Source: Sphingomonas melonis
Lineage (GTDB): Bacteria > Pseudomonadota > Alphaproteobacteria > Sphingomonadales > Sphingomonadaceae
Assembly (NCBI RefSeq): GCF_013409985.1
Contig: NZ_JACCBY010000002.1
Location: 372,001-436,000, forward strand
DNA: 64,000 bases
Reading direction: 5' to 3'
The stretch's first letter is position 1, and every line of letters starts with the position of its first letter. Below, in pieces: positions 8,598 to 17,304 of this stretch. The notes under the pieces were generated by a model. The model ran no database searches, was not told where the DNA came from, and worked only from the letters and a program-made list of their open reading frames with translations. Position numbers and translations under genes: made by a program.

Positions 8598-10220
8598 TCA
8601 GGCCATGACGTGTCGATTGCGCAACACCGTCGCGCTGTGACCGACGGACCCGCGCGGCGTGTGCGTCTTGATGCTGTCGACCATGATCCAGTCGTTGGTG
8701 ACGCGATCGGCGGCGACGGTCATCGCCATATAGCCGCGCCGCGCGGTGTCGCACCATTTCAGCTCCGGATTGGCGCGGACGAGGGCGGCGGCGACCTGCG
8801 CGGGATCGGTGCTGATGCTGCTTTCGAATCCCGGCGAGGTCACGCTGTGGCCGGCGAATTCGACCGCGGCGGGGCGGCCGTCCTGCGCCAGGTCGTAAGC
8901 CCAGGCATTGTGGCTGTCGCCGGAGATCAGCACGGTGTTGCCGCCGATCTGCTGCACCGACTTGAGGAAGCGGGCGCGGGCGGCGGGGTAGCCGCCCCAA
9001 TTGTCGAAGTTGAACGGCAGGCCGAGCGCCCCGGCGGCGACGCCGGCCTGGACATAGCCACGCGCCCGCGGCGAGATGGCGGCGAGCCAGGTCTGCGTCT
9101 CGGGCGGCATCACCGTCGCGCCCATGATCGTGCCGAAGCCGACGATCTGCCACGGCCGGCCGCTGCGCACCGAGGCGCGCATCGCGTGGCTCAGCCACAC
9201 TTCCTGCTGGCTGCCCATCATCGTCACCGCCGGGTCCTGCCACGGGCCGTCGCGGAACGCCTTGAGCGCGGCGACCGGATCGGCAGCGCGGAACAGCGGC
9301 GCCACGTCGGGCTGGCGGGTGCGTGCGAGCAGCCGCGTCTCGGTGCGGAACAGCGTGGCGAGTCCGCCGATATCATAGGCCTTCCACGGTTCGTCGGACA
9401 CCGGCATCCATTCGCGATAGGCCTGGATCGAGGCGGCACGACGGGCATTCCAGTCGCCTTCGGTCGCCGGCGTATGGTTCTCGGCGCCGCCCTCCCAACT
9501 GTCGTTGGCGCTCTCGTGATCGTCCCATTGCACGATCATCGGCATGGCGAGGTGCAGCGCCTGCAGATCGGGATCGGCGCGATAGCTGCCGTAGCGCAGG
9601 CGGTAGTCGGCGAGGTGGATGATCTCGCTCTGCGGTGCCGGGGTGCGGCCCGGCACCGCGTCGGCGGGCAGCGGATAATGCGCGGGCGCATATTCGTAGA
9701 GATAGTCGCCGAGGTGGATCGCACAGTCGAAGCCGCCCTGCGCGACCGCATGGGCATAGGCGTTGAACCAGCCGAAGCCGATGTTCGAACAGGAGAAGAT
9801 CGCCGCGCGCCAGGTCTTCATGCCGTCCTCCGGCAGCGTCGCGGTGCGGCCGACCGGCGAGCGGCTGCCGTCCGGGGCGACGAAGCGATAGTGATAGCTG
9901 CGCCCCGGCTGGAGGCCGTCGACGGTGATCTTGGCGGTATGGTCGCGCCAGGGGCCGGTGATCTGCGCGCCGCCGGCGACGACGCGGGCAAAGTCCGGCG
10001 TCTCCGCGACCTCGACACGCAGTTCGACCGGGCCGCCGTCGGCGGGCACGTAGCGCGTCCAGAGCAGCATCGAATCGGGCGCCGGCTCGCCGCTCGCCAC
10101 CGCATGCGTGAAGCCGCGGGCCTTGCCGATCGCCTCGATCGCGAATGCGCCGCCCGGCAGGGCGCTGGCCCCCAGGCCGATCATGGCGGTCTTCATCAGC
10201 ATGCGACGGTCGAGTATCAT
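8598..10220 (-). CDS. phoD: PhoD-type alkaline phosphatase / phosphodiesterase, Tat-exported
   Basis: 540 residues from the ATG at 10220, preceded by GGAGCACCACTC. The N-terminus LDRRMLMKTAMIGLGAS is a twin-arginine export signal followed by a hydrophobic stretch ending GGAFA. The mature protein has an N-terminal Fe3+/calcineurin-like PhoD prefix domain (GEPAPDSMLLWTRY) and a metallophosphatase domain with HLGDYLYE, WDDHE and ISGDSHN, the typical metal-binding motifs of PhoD. It should cleave phosphomonoesters or diesters in the periplasm, with Fe/Ca cofactors known for the family. The TonB receptor gene lies downstream on the same strand. The 5' region up to the divergent MarR gene is 118 bp; no convincing Pho box was seen. 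Confidence 0.9.
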   Translation of the reverse strand: MILDRRMLMKTAMIGLGASALPGGAFAIEAIGKARGFTHAVASGEPAPDSMLLWTRYVPADGGPVELRVEVAETPDFARVVAGGAQITGPWRDHTAKITVDGLQPGRSYHYRFVAPDGSRSPVGRTATLPEDGMKTWRAAIFSCSNIGFGWFNAYAHAVAQGGFDCAIHLGDYLYEYAPAHYPLPADAVPGRTPAPQSEIIHLADYRLRYGSYRADPDLQALHLAMPMIVQWDDHESANDSWEGGAENHTPATEGDWNARRAASIQAYREWMPVSDEPWKAYDIGGLATLFRTETRLLARTRQPDVAPLFRAADPVAALKAFRDGPWQDPAVTMMGSQQEVWLSHAMRASVRSGRPWQIVGFGTIMGATVMPPETQTWLAAISPRARGYVQAGVAAGALGLPFNFDNWGGYPAARARFLKSVQQIGGNTVLISGDSHNAWAYDLAQDGRPAAVEFAGHSVTSPGFESSISTDPAQVAAALVRANPELKWCDTARRGYMAMTVAADRVTNDWIMVDSIKTHTPRGSVGHSATVLRNRHVMA

Positions 10221-10314
10221 GAGTGGTGCTCCGAAAACGATGCGACGCCCATGGAGAAGGATTGTGAAAGCCGCGCGACGCTTACCGCACTGCAACATAG
10301 CGCTTGTGATTAGT

Positions 10315-10324
10315 TAGGTACCTA
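10315..10324. promoter_or_regulatory. Palindrome TAGGTACCTA, candidate MarR operator
   Basis: A perfect 10-bp palindrome lies 15 bp before the GTG start of the MarR-type gene, in the divergent gap to phoD. MarR proteins commonly bind such palindromes in their own promoter. The assignment rests only on position and symmetry. Confidence 0.5.
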
Positions 10325-10338
10325 TCTATCTGGCGCAT

Positions 10339-10794
10339 GTGACTTGTCCTACCCCTGCTCAGATGCGTGCCTTCGCGGCGCACCTCGTACCGCTCGGCCG
10401 CCGTTACCGTCGCGCGCTCGACAACGGCCTTGCCGGCCTGTCGCTGTCGCATACCCCGGCGCTGGCAGTGATGCTGATCGGCCGCGCAGCGGAGGGGCTC
10501 CGGCAGGGCGCGCTGGCCGACCAGCTCGGTGTCGAGGCGCCGTCGGTCGTGCCGCTGGTCGACCAACTCGAGCGCAGCGGCCTGGTCGAGCGGCGCGTCG
10601 ACAGCACCGACAAGCGCGCGCGGCTGCTCCACCTGACCGAGGCCGGCACGTCGCTCGCCGCGCAGGTCGAAGAGCGCACCGCGGAGATTCGCCAGACGCT
10701 GCTCGCCTGTATCGAAGCGGACGAACTGATCGTCGCGACGCGCGTGCTCGACCAGCTGCACGCGACGCTGACGCTGCTCGACGAACAGGGCTGA
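10339..10794 (+). CDS. MarR family transcriptional regulator
   Basis: A 151-residue winged-helix protein: a dimerisation helix region, then the DNA-recognition part QLGVEAPSVVPLVDQLERSGLVERR and the wing STDKRARLLHLTEAG. The frame opens with GTG at 10339; an internal ATG at 10363 would remove eight residues and is also possible. It lies 9 bp upstream of the FUSC efflux gene and heads that operon, so it most likely represses it and is released by an aromatic ligand, as is usual for MarR proteins beside such pumps. A 10-bp palindrome sits just upstream of the start. Confidence 0.88.
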   Translation: MTCPTPAQMRAFAAHLVPLGRRYRRALDNGLAGLSLSHTPALAVMLIGRAAEGLRQGALADQLGVEAPSVVPLVDQLERSGLVERRVDSTDKRARLLHLTEAGTSLAAQVEERTAEIRQTLLACIEADELIVATRVLDQLHATLTLLDEQG

Positions 10795-10803
10795 GCGACG
10801 GCG

Positions 10804-12807
10804 ATGCGGATCGGGCTGCGCGAGACGGTATTCTCGGTGAATTGCTTCGCGGCGGCGATGCTGGCGCTGTTCGTCTCCTTCTCGCTCGGCCTGGAACGGC
10901 CGTTCTGGGCGATGGCGACGGTCTATATCACCAGCCAGCCGCTGAGCGGCGCGGTCCGGTCGAAGGCGGTGTTCCGCCTCGCCGGTACCGCGGTGGGCGG
11001 GGCGGTCACCGTGTTGCTGGTGCCGGCGCTGGTCAACGCGCCGGTGCTGCTGTCGCTGGCGCTCGCACTGTGGGTGGCGCTGTGCCAGTTCGTGTCGCTG
11101 CTCGACCGGACGCCGCGCTCCTATCTGTTCATGCTCGCCGGCTATACCGCCGCGCTCATCGGCTTCCCCTCGGTGACGCATCCCGAGGCGATCTTCGACA
11201 CCGCAGTGCTACGCGTGCAGGAGATCGGGATCGGCGTGCTCTGCGCCGCCTTCATCCACGCGGTGGTATGGCCGCGCAGCGTCAGCCAGGTGTTCGGCGC
11301 GCGCGTCGCGGCGGTGCTGGCGGAGGCGGAGACGTGGATCGCCGACGTGCTCGCCGCCGCCCCCGCGGCCAGCACCGGGCGCGAGCGGCGCAAGCTCGCC
11401 GGCGACATCACCGACCTGCACGTCACCGCCACGCACATCCCGTTCGACACCGCGCGCATCCGCCCGACGCGCGCGCTGCTGACCGGCATGCAGGACCGGC
11501 TGGTGCTGCTGATCCCGTTGGTCTCGGCGGTCGAGGACCGCTGGCGCAGCCTGATCGCGGACGGAGCCGTCGCACCGGCGGTGACCGAGGCAGTGGCGGC
11601 GGTGCGAAGCTGGGTAGCAAGTCCGGCCCGGCCCGGCCCGGCCCTGCCCGCCGAGCCGGTCGTCGCCGCGCTCCGCAGCGGGCGGGACACGATCGAGGGG
11701 GACGGCTGGCGCGACCTGATGGCGCTCAACCTGCTCGCGCGGCTCGAAGAGCTGGTGCTCGCGCTGGCCGAGGCGCGGCTGCTGGTGGCAGCCGTCGCCG
11801 ATCCGGCGGCCGTCGCGCCGCCTGCGGTGAGCGCGGGCGCGGCACGGCCGTTGCATCGGGACTATGGCCTCGCGCTGCTGTCGGCGACGGCGACGGTCGT
11901 CACGGTGCTCGGCTGCTGCCTGTTCTGGATCGCGACCGGCTGGCCGGAGGGAGCGGTGGCGGCGATGATCGCGGCGGTGGTCTGCTGCTTCTTCGCGACG
12001 ATCGACGATCCGGTGCCGGCGCAGCGCGGCTTCCTGATCTGGACGATCGCCTCGCTGCCGCTCGCCGCGGTCTATCTGTTCGCGATCCTGCCGGCGATCG
12101 ACGGCTTCGCCATGCTGACGCTGGCGATGGCGCCGCCGCTGCTGGCGATGGGCGCGGTGATGGCGAACCCGAGCTGGTACGGGCGGATGGTGCCGATGAT
12201 GCTCGGCTTTGCCGGCGGGCTGGCCCTGACCAACAGCTTCACCGTCGATGCGGCGAGCTTCTTCAACGCCAATGTCGCGCAGATCATCGGCATCGCCGCG
12301 GCGATGATGACGACGCGGCTGATCCGCAGCATCGGCGCGGGCACCGCGATCCGCCGGCTGCGCCGGGCCGGCTGGCGCGACCTCGCCACACTGGCGGAGC
12401 GGCCGGCGGGCTCGGCGATCGGCCAGATCGCCGCGTGGCGCAGCCGGATGCTCGACCGCGTCGGCCTGCTCGCCAGCCGGATCGGCGAGGTGGAGGATGA
12501 GGAGCGCGATGCCGCCGCCGCGACGCTGCGCGAGCTGCGCATGGGGCTGAGCATCGCCCAGATCGCCCCGGTCGCCGCCTATGCGCCGCTGCGCGCGGCA
12601 CTGGCGCGCCACTTCCGGACGCTGGCGCGCGGCGACGAGGCACCGCCGCCGGCCGAGCTGCTCGACCGGATCGACGGCGCGATCGCCGCCGGTCGGGCGA
12701 TCGCCGATCCCGAGGAGCGCCGCGGCCAGCTCGTCAACCTCGTCGGGCTGCGCCGCAACGTCTTCCCCGCCGCGCCCGACTGGCAGGACGCGAGGGCGGC
12801 GGCATGA
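10804..12807 (+). CDS. FUSC family inner-membrane efflux protein (AaeB-like)
   Basis: A 667-residue protein with two blocks of hydrophobic helices (about residues 10-170 and 350-500), each followed by a long soluble helical region, the FUSC/AaeB layout. The opening RETVFSVNCFAAAMLALFVSF and RPFWAMATVYITSQP are typical of the fusaric-acid-resistance family. Relatives export aromatic carboxylic acids from the cytoplasm, working with an HlyD-type adaptor. Here the DUF1656, HlyD and outer-membrane factor genes follow directly with 4-bp overlaps or short gaps, giving a complete tripartite pump. The substrate is inferred to be a weak aromatic acid or similar toxic compound. Confidence 0.9.
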   Translation: MRIGLRETVFSVNCFAAAMLALFVSFSLGLERPFWAMATVYITSQPLSGAVRSKAVFRLAGTAVGGAVTVLLVPALVNAPVLLSLALALWVALCQFVSLLDRTPRSYLFMLAGYTAALIGFPSVTHPEAIFDTAVLRVQEIGIGVLCAAFIHAVVWPRSVSQVFGARVAAVLAEAETWIADVLAAAPAASTGRERRKLAGDITDLHVTATHIPFDTARIRPTRALLTGMQDRLVLLIPLVSAVEDRWRSLIADGAVAPAVTEAVAAVRSWVASPARPGPALPAEPVVAALRSGRDTIEGDGWRDLMALNLLARLEELVLALAEARLLVAAVADPAAVAPPAVSAGAARPLHRDYGLALLSATATVVTVLGCCLFWIATGWPEGAVAAMIAAVVCCFFATIDDPVPAQRGFLIWTIASLPLAAVYLFAILPAIDGFAMLTLAMAPPLLAMGAVMANPSWYGRMVPMMLGFAGGLALTNSFTVDAASFFNANVAQIIGIAAAMMTTRLIRSIGAGTAIRRLRRAGWRDLATLAERPAGSAIGQIAAWRSRMLDRVGLLASRIGEVEDEERDAAAATLRELRMGLSIAQIAPVAAYAPLRAALARHFRTLARGDEAPPPAELLDRIDGAIAAGRAIADPEERRGQLVNLVGLRRNVFPAAPDWQDARAAA

Positions 12808-13031
12808 CCGGCGACATCGATATCGCCGGCGTGTTCGTCCACCCGCTGCTGCTCGCCGCGGTGCTCGCCTTCATGCTGGCGGAGGCGATCGGCTGGGCGC
12901 TGGCGCGCGCGCGGCTCTACCGTTTCATATGGCATCGCGGCCTGTTCGACGTCGCGCTGACCATCGTCCTGTGGGCCGGCATCGCCGGCCTGATCACCGG
13001 CGGCGACCCCGCCGCCGCCCTGTTCGGCTAG
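12804..13031 (+). CDS. DUF1656 small membrane protein of the efflux operon
   Basis: A 75-residue protein whose ATG overlaps the FUSC stop codon (ATGA). It has an initial IDIAGVFVHPLL segment and two predicted membrane helices (about residues 11-31 and 46-65), matching the DUF1656 family (AaeX-like). Such genes almost always sit between the FUSC pump and the adaptor, as here. Their exact role is unknown; an inner-membrane accessory function is likely. Confidence 0.85.
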   Translation: MTGDIDIAGVFVHPLLLAAVLAFMLAEAIGWALARARLYRFIWHRGLFDVALTIVLWAGIAGLITGGDPAAALFG

Positions 13032-13052
13032 CAAGGTTCGGCTGGAAAGCTC

Positions 13053-13955
13053 ATGATCCCACATCCTTCCCTGCGCGTCGTCCTGCGGATCGGCGTCACC
13101 CTCGCCGTCGTGCTGCTGGCGGTGGTCGCCGGCCGCCGCCTCTGGGCGCATTACGAGACCGAGCCGTGGACGCGCGACGGCCGCGTGCGCGCCGATATCG
13201 TTCAGGTCGCGCCCGACGTGTCCGGCCTCGTCACCGACGTGCTGGTCCGCGACAACCAGCCGGTCGCCGCCGGCACGCCGCTGTTCCGCGTCGACCGGCC
13301 GCGCTACCGACTGGCGGTGGCGCAGGCCGAGGCGGCGGTCGCGGCGCAGCGCGTGCAGCTCGCCCAGGCGCGGCGCGAGGCGCAGCGCAACCGCACGCTC
13401 GGCGATCTCGTCGCCGGCGAGGTGCGCGAACAGGGCGACGCCAGGGTGGCGCAGCTCGCCACCGCTCTTTCGCAGGCGCAGATCGCGCTGGCCACCGCCC
13501 GCCTCAACCTCGCCCGGACGGAGGTGCGCGCAAGCGTCGCCGGCACGGTCAGCAACCTCGACCTCAGGCCGGGCGACTATGCCACCGCCGGCCATCCCGA
13601 ATTCGCGATCATCGACCGCGGCTCGCTGCACATCATCGGCTATTTCGAGGAGACCAAGCTGCCGCGCGTCCATGTCGGCGATCCCGTGCGCGTCCGGCTG
13701 ATGGGCGACGATCGGGTCATCGCCGGCCATGTCCAGAGCATCGCCGGCGGCATCGAGGATCGCGACCGCAGCGCCGGCGCCAACCTGCTCGCCAACGTCA
13801 ATCCGACCTTCAGCTGGGTGCGGCTGGCGCAGCGCATCCCGGTGCGGGTGGCGATCGACCGGCTGCCGCGCGGCGAGATGCTCGTCGTCGGCCGGACCGC
13901 CACGGTCGAGGTGCTGCCACGCACGCGGCCAGCCGCAGCGGCAGGGCGCGCATGA
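13053..13955 (+). CDS. HlyD family periplasmic adaptor (AaeA/EmrA-like)
   Basis: A 300-residue membrane-fusion protein with one N-terminal membrane helix (about residues 8-28), a lipoyl-type barrel-sandwich half beginning VAPDVSGLVTDVLVRDNQPV, a coiled-coil hairpin rich in Ala/Gln/Arg (about residues 90-155), the second lipoyl half VRASVAGTVSNLDL, and a beta-barrel domain. It would bridge the FUSC inner-membrane pump to the outer-membrane factor encoded next. It begins 21 bp after the DUF1656 gene, and its stop overlaps the next start. Confidence 0.92.
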   Translation: MIPHPSLRVVLRIGVTLAVVLLAVVAGRRLWAHYETEPWTRDGRVRADIVQVAPDVSGLVTDVLVRDNQPVAAGTPLFRVDRPRYRLAVAQAEAAVAAQRVQLAQARREAQRNRTLGDLVAGEVREQGDARVAQLATALSQAQIALATARLNLARTEVRASVAGTVSNLDLRPGDYATAGHPEFAIIDRGSLHIIGYFEETKLPRVHVGDPVRVRLMGDDRVIAGHVQSIAGGIEDRDRSAGANLLANVNPTFSWVRLAQRIPVRVAIDRLPRGEMLVVGRTATVEVLPRTRPAAAAGRA

Positions 13956-15370
13956 CCCGCCGCCTCGCGCTGCTCGCCGCCGCGCTGCTCGCCGGCTGTA
14001 CGACCGCCGGCCCGGAGTATCACCGGCCCGCCGCCGCGGTCAGCGAACGGCCGAGCGCCACCGCGCCCTTCGTCGGCGGCAACGAGGCCGCCTTTGCGGC
14101 GCTGGCGCCGGTGCCCGATCGCTGGTGGCAGCTCTATCGCGATCCGCTGCTCGACCGCTTGGTGGAACAGGCGCTTGCCGCCAACACCGACCTGCGCGTC
14201 GCGACCGCCAATATCGCGCGGGCGCAGGCGTCGCTCGACGTCGCCGAGGAGGGCCGCCGCGTGGCGACGCAAGTGCAGGCGGCGCCGGGCTATGCGCAGC
14301 GTTCGGCGGAGGAGGAATTGCGGCCGGGCAGCGCCCTGCCCCGCGCGTTCGTCTATGCGGCGAGCGCCGGCATCTCCTACCAGCTCGACCTCGCCGGGCA
14401 GGTGCGCCGCGCGATCGAGGCGGCGGATGCCGATGTTGCGGCGACCCGCGCCGCCTATGACAGCGTCCGCATCACCGTCGCCGCGGACACCACCCGCGCC
14501 TATCTCGACGCCTGCGCCTCGGCGCGCGAGATCGCCGTCGCGCAGCGCGCGCTCGACCTGCAGAGCCGGACGACGCGGCTGACGCAGCGGCTGGTCCGCG
14601 CCGGGCGCAGCGGCTCGCTCGATGCGACGCGCTCGACGACGCAGGAGGCGCAGGTGCGCGCGACGATGCCCGGCTTGCAGGCGGCGCAGCGACTCGCGCT
14701 CTACCGGCTGGCGACGCTGACCGGCCGTCCCCCCGCGGAGTTCGACCGTGCGGTTGCCGCCTGCACCGGCGAGCCGCATCTCGATCGACCGATCCCGATC
14801 GGCGACGGCGCGGCGCTGTTGCGGCGACGCCCCGACGTGCGCCGCGCCGAATGGGAGTTGCGCGCCGCGACCGCGCGGATCGGCGTCGCCACCGCCGATC
14901 TCTATCCGCGCATCGCGCTCGGTGCGTCGGTGGGCTCGGTCGGCCTTGCCGAGCGGGCGCTGGGCAACGACACGTTCAAATTCTCGCTCGGGCCGCTGAT
15001 CAGCTGGGAATTCCCCAACCGCTCGCGGGTGCGCGCACGGATCGCCGCGGCGCAGGCGGAGAGCGACGCCGCCTACGCGCGCTTCGACGGCGCGGTGCTG
15101 ACCGCGCTGCGTGAAACCGAAAGCGGCCTCACCGTCTATGCCCGCGATCTCGACCGGGTGGCGGCGCTGCGCGATGCGAGCCGGCAGGCGGGCAAGGCGG
15201 CACGCGACGCCGAGACGCTGTTCCGCGCCGGGCGCACCGGTTTCCTGCCGGTGCTCGATGCGCAGCGCACCGCGATCGGGGCCGAACAGACGCTCGCCGC
15301 GGCCGAGAGCCGGCTTGCCGCCGATCAGGTGCAGCTGTTCCTCGCGCTCGGCGGCGGCTGGCAGAGCTGA
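13952..15370 (+). CDS. Outer-membrane efflux lipoprotein, NodT/OprM-type
   Basis: 472 residues from an ATG overlapping the stop of the adaptor gene. The N-terminus MTRRLALLAAALLAGC is a lipoprotein signal with Cys16 as the lipidated residue. Two repeated outer-membrane-efflux regions follow (about residues 60-250 and 270-465), with helical coiled-coil segments and the RRPDVRRAEWELRAATARIGV signature of NodT-family factors in its N-terminal part of the second repeat. It forms the TolC-like exit duct of the pump built with the FUSC and HlyD proteins. A frame that extends further upstream overlaps the adaptor and is not credible because it would bury the signal peptide. Confidence 0.9.
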   Translation: MTRRLALLAAALLAGCTTAGPEYHRPAAAVSERPSATAPFVGGNEAAFAALAPVPDRWWQLYRDPLLDRLVEQALAANTDLRVATANIARAQASLDVAEEGRRVATQVQAAPGYAQRSAEEELRPGSALPRAFVYAASAGISYQLDLAGQVRRAIEAADADVAATRAAYDSVRITVAADTTRAYLDACASAREIAVAQRALDLQSRTTRLTQRLVRAGRSGSLDATRSTTQEAQVRATMPGLQAAQRLALYRLATLTGRPPAEFDRAVAACTGEPHLDRPIPIGDGAALLRRRPDVRRAEWELRAATARIGVATADLYPRIALGASVGSVGLAERALGNDTFKFSLGPLISWEFPNRSRVRARIAAAQAESDAAYARFDGAVLTALRETESGLTVYARDLDRVAALRDASRQAGKAARDAETLFRAGRTGFLPVLDAQRTAIGAEQTLAAAESRLAADQVQLFLALGGGWQS

Positions 15371-15452
15371 TCGCGCGCCGGAGGGTTTGCGGGCACGGAC
15401 CGTTCCGCGCCGTGCCTCGTTCCTGCTGCGACACCGCAGACAGGATATCGCC

Positions 15453-16328
15453 ATGACCAACGACCCCCGCACCAGCGCACCGACCCGCTTCCCCGACGAG
15501 CCGCAGCAGTCCGCCCCCGGCCGCGAGGACAAGATGCACAACCGGCCCGATCATGGCGAGGAGAGCTATCGCGGCAAGGGGCTGCTCGACGGCAAGGTGG
15601 CACTGATCACCGGCGGCGATTCGGGCATCGGCAAGGCGGTGGCGATCGCCTATGCCCGCGAAGGCGCCGATGTCGCCATCTCCTACCTTGCCGAAGAGCA
15701 GATCGACGCCGAGGACACCAAGGCATGGGTCGAGAAAGCGGGCAAACGCTGCCTGCTGCTGCCCGGCGACATCCGCACCGTCGCGCATTGCACCGCGCTG
15801 GTCGACCAGACGGTGTCGGGACTGGGCAAGCTCGACATCCTCGTCAACAATGCCGCGGCGCAGACGGTGAACGAGGATCTCGACAGCATCGACGACGCCG
15901 AAATGGAGGGCGCCTTTGCCGCCAACGTCTTCGCGATGATCCGGCTCGCCAAGGCGGCGGCGCCGCACCTCAAGCCGGGGTCGGCGATCGTCAACACGAC
16001 GAGCATCCAGGCGAAGACCGCGACCGAGAATATGATCGTCTACGCGACCACCAAGGGGGCGATCTCCAGCCTGACGATCGGCCTGTCCAACCTGCTCGCG
16101 CCCAAGGGCATCCGCGTTAATGCGGTCGCGCCGGGGCCGGTGTGGACGCCGATCCAGCCGATCGCCAAGCCGACCGACGAACTGGAGACGCTGGGCGAAT
16201 CCACCCCGCTCGGCCGCGCCGGCCAGCCGGGCGAACTCGCACCCGCCTATGTACTGCTCGCCTCGGATGAGGGCAGCTACATCACCGGAGCGATTGTGCC
16301 GGTGACCGGCGGCATGCCGATGTACTGA
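15453..16328 (+). CDS. SDR family oxidoreductase (YghA/glucose-1-dehydrogenase-like)
   Basis: 291 residues from the ATG at 15453, preceded by CAGGATATC. After a polar N-terminal extension of about 45 residues comes the SDR core: TGGDSGIGKA (cofactor binding), LVNNAAAQ, and the catalytic pair in VYATTKGA (Tyr and Lys). It ends with the family pattern VPVTGGMPMY. The extended N-terminus matches YghA-type stress-associated reductases that use NAD(P). It is separate from the efflux operon (83 bp gap) and converges with the LysR gene, whose stop lies 3 bp away. The substrate is unknown. Confidence 0.9.
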   Translation: MTNDPRTSAPTRFPDEPQQSAPGREDKMHNRPDHGEESYRGKGLLDGKVALITGGDSGIGKAVAIAYAREGADVAISYLAEEQIDAEDTKAWVEKAGKRCLLLPGDIRTVAHCTALVDQTVSGLGKLDILVNNAAAQTVNEDLDSIDDAEMEGAFAANVFAMIRLAKAAAPHLKPGSAIVNTTSIQAKTATENMIVYATTKGAISSLTIGLSNLLAPKGIRVNAVAPGPVWTPIQPIAKPTDELETLGESTPLGRAGQPGELAPAYVLLASDEGSYITGAIVPVTGGMPMY

Positions 16329-16331
16329 GCC

Positions 16332-17213
16332 TCAGTCCGGCGCGGGCGGCTCGACCGCCCGCGCCAGCGACGCCGCCAGCCAGCCGTGGCGCAGCGCCTC
16401 GCCATCGGCATGGGCGGCGAACACCAGCCCGATGTCGCGGCTGAAATCGAAGCCGTCGAGATGCGCCAGCACGACGCCGGCTTCGCGGAACCCCTCCGGC
16501 ATGACGGTGACGCCAAGGCCGGCACGGACATAGCTCAACGCCTTGTCGTCGCTGGTCGTGCGGGCGGCGAACACCGGCCGGACGCCGCGCGTGGTGAAGA
16601 AACGACTGGTCTCCGGCAGCAGCTCGCAGTGGCGGCGGACGATCATCGGGTCGTTGACCAGCTGCTCGGCGCGGATCACCGGCTCGCCGGCGAGCGGATG
16701 CGCCTGACCGAGCGCGAGCGCATAGCCTTCGCTGAGCAGCCGCAGCCGCGCCTCGGGCGGGTCGCCGTCGCGCAGCAGCGTCAGCGCAAGGTCGATGCGG
16801 CCGCGCGCGAGCCGTTCGCGCAGGTCGCGCTCCTTGCCCTCCACGATCTCGAGCCGGTCGCCGCCGGGAGCATGGCGCTGGTCGAGCAACACGTGTTCGA
16901 TCCAGCGCCGCGGCGTCGTGACCAGCACGCCGAGCCGCAGCGTGCGCACCGGCGCCGCTTCCGCCACCGCGCGCTCCGCTTCCGCAAATCCCGCCTCGAT
17001 CGCCCGTGCCGAAGCGACCAGCCGGGCGCCGGCGTCGGTCAGCGCGACGCGGCGGTTGGTGCGGTCGAACAGGCTGCGGCCGAGCGTCTTCTCCAGCTTG
17101 GCGATGCCGACCGACAGCGTCGGCTGCGACACGTTGCACGCAGCGGCGGCACGCGAGAAATTGCCGGTATCGACCACCGACAGGAAATAGCGGAGGTGAT
17201 AGCGGTCGATCAT
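16332..17213 (-). CDS. LysR family transcriptional regulator
   Basis: A 293-residue LTTR with an N-terminal winged helix (RYFLSVVDTGNFSRAAAACNVSQPTLSVGIAKLE; recognition helix residues about 28-48) and a periplasmic-binding-type effector domain from about residue 88. It is divergent from the isovaleryl-CoA dehydrogenase gene with 91 bp between the starts, the usual arrangement for an LTTR controlling its neighbour, so regulation of the leucine/isovalerate operon is likely. A perfect palindrome of ATCATAGA and TCTATGAT covers its start codon and suggests autoregulation. The effector is unknown; an isovalerate- or CoA-ester-type ligand is a guess. Confidence 0.9.
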   Translation of the reverse strand: MIDRYHLRYFLSVVDTGNFSRAAAACNVSQPTLSVGIAKLEKTLGRSLFDRTNRRVALTDAGARLVASARAIEAGFAEAERAVAEAAPVRTLRLGVLVTTPRRWIEHVLLDQRHAPGGDRLEIVEGKERDLRERLARGRIDLALTLLRDGDPPEARLRLLSEGYALALGQAHPLAGEPVIRAEQLVNDPMIVRRHCELLPETSRFFTTRGVRPVFAARTTSDDKALSYVRAGLGVTVMPEGFREAGVVLAHLDGFDFSRDIGLVFAAHADGEALRHGWLAASLARAVEPPAPD

Positions 17214-17229
17214 AGACGCTTTCTATGAT
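17209..17229. promoter_or_regulatory. Perfect inverted repeat, candidate LysR operator
   Basis: ATCATAGA (17209-17216) and TCTATGAT (17222-17229) are perfect inverse complements with a 5-bp spacer. The repeat covers the lysR start codon in the 91-bp divergent region. LTTR recognition sites are dyads of this size. No second half-site nearer the operon was identified. Confidence 0.6.
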
Positions 17230-17304
17230 GTTCTTGCTCGTCTTTCAATTTTCCACGGGGCGAGCGAACGGGTAAGATGCGGCAAAAGACGGTTGGAGAG
17301 AATG

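Noticed and set aside
12581..13951. Upstream extension of the outer-membrane factor frame
   Set aside because: It overlaps three other operon genes and would bury the lipoprotein signal that begins at 13952.
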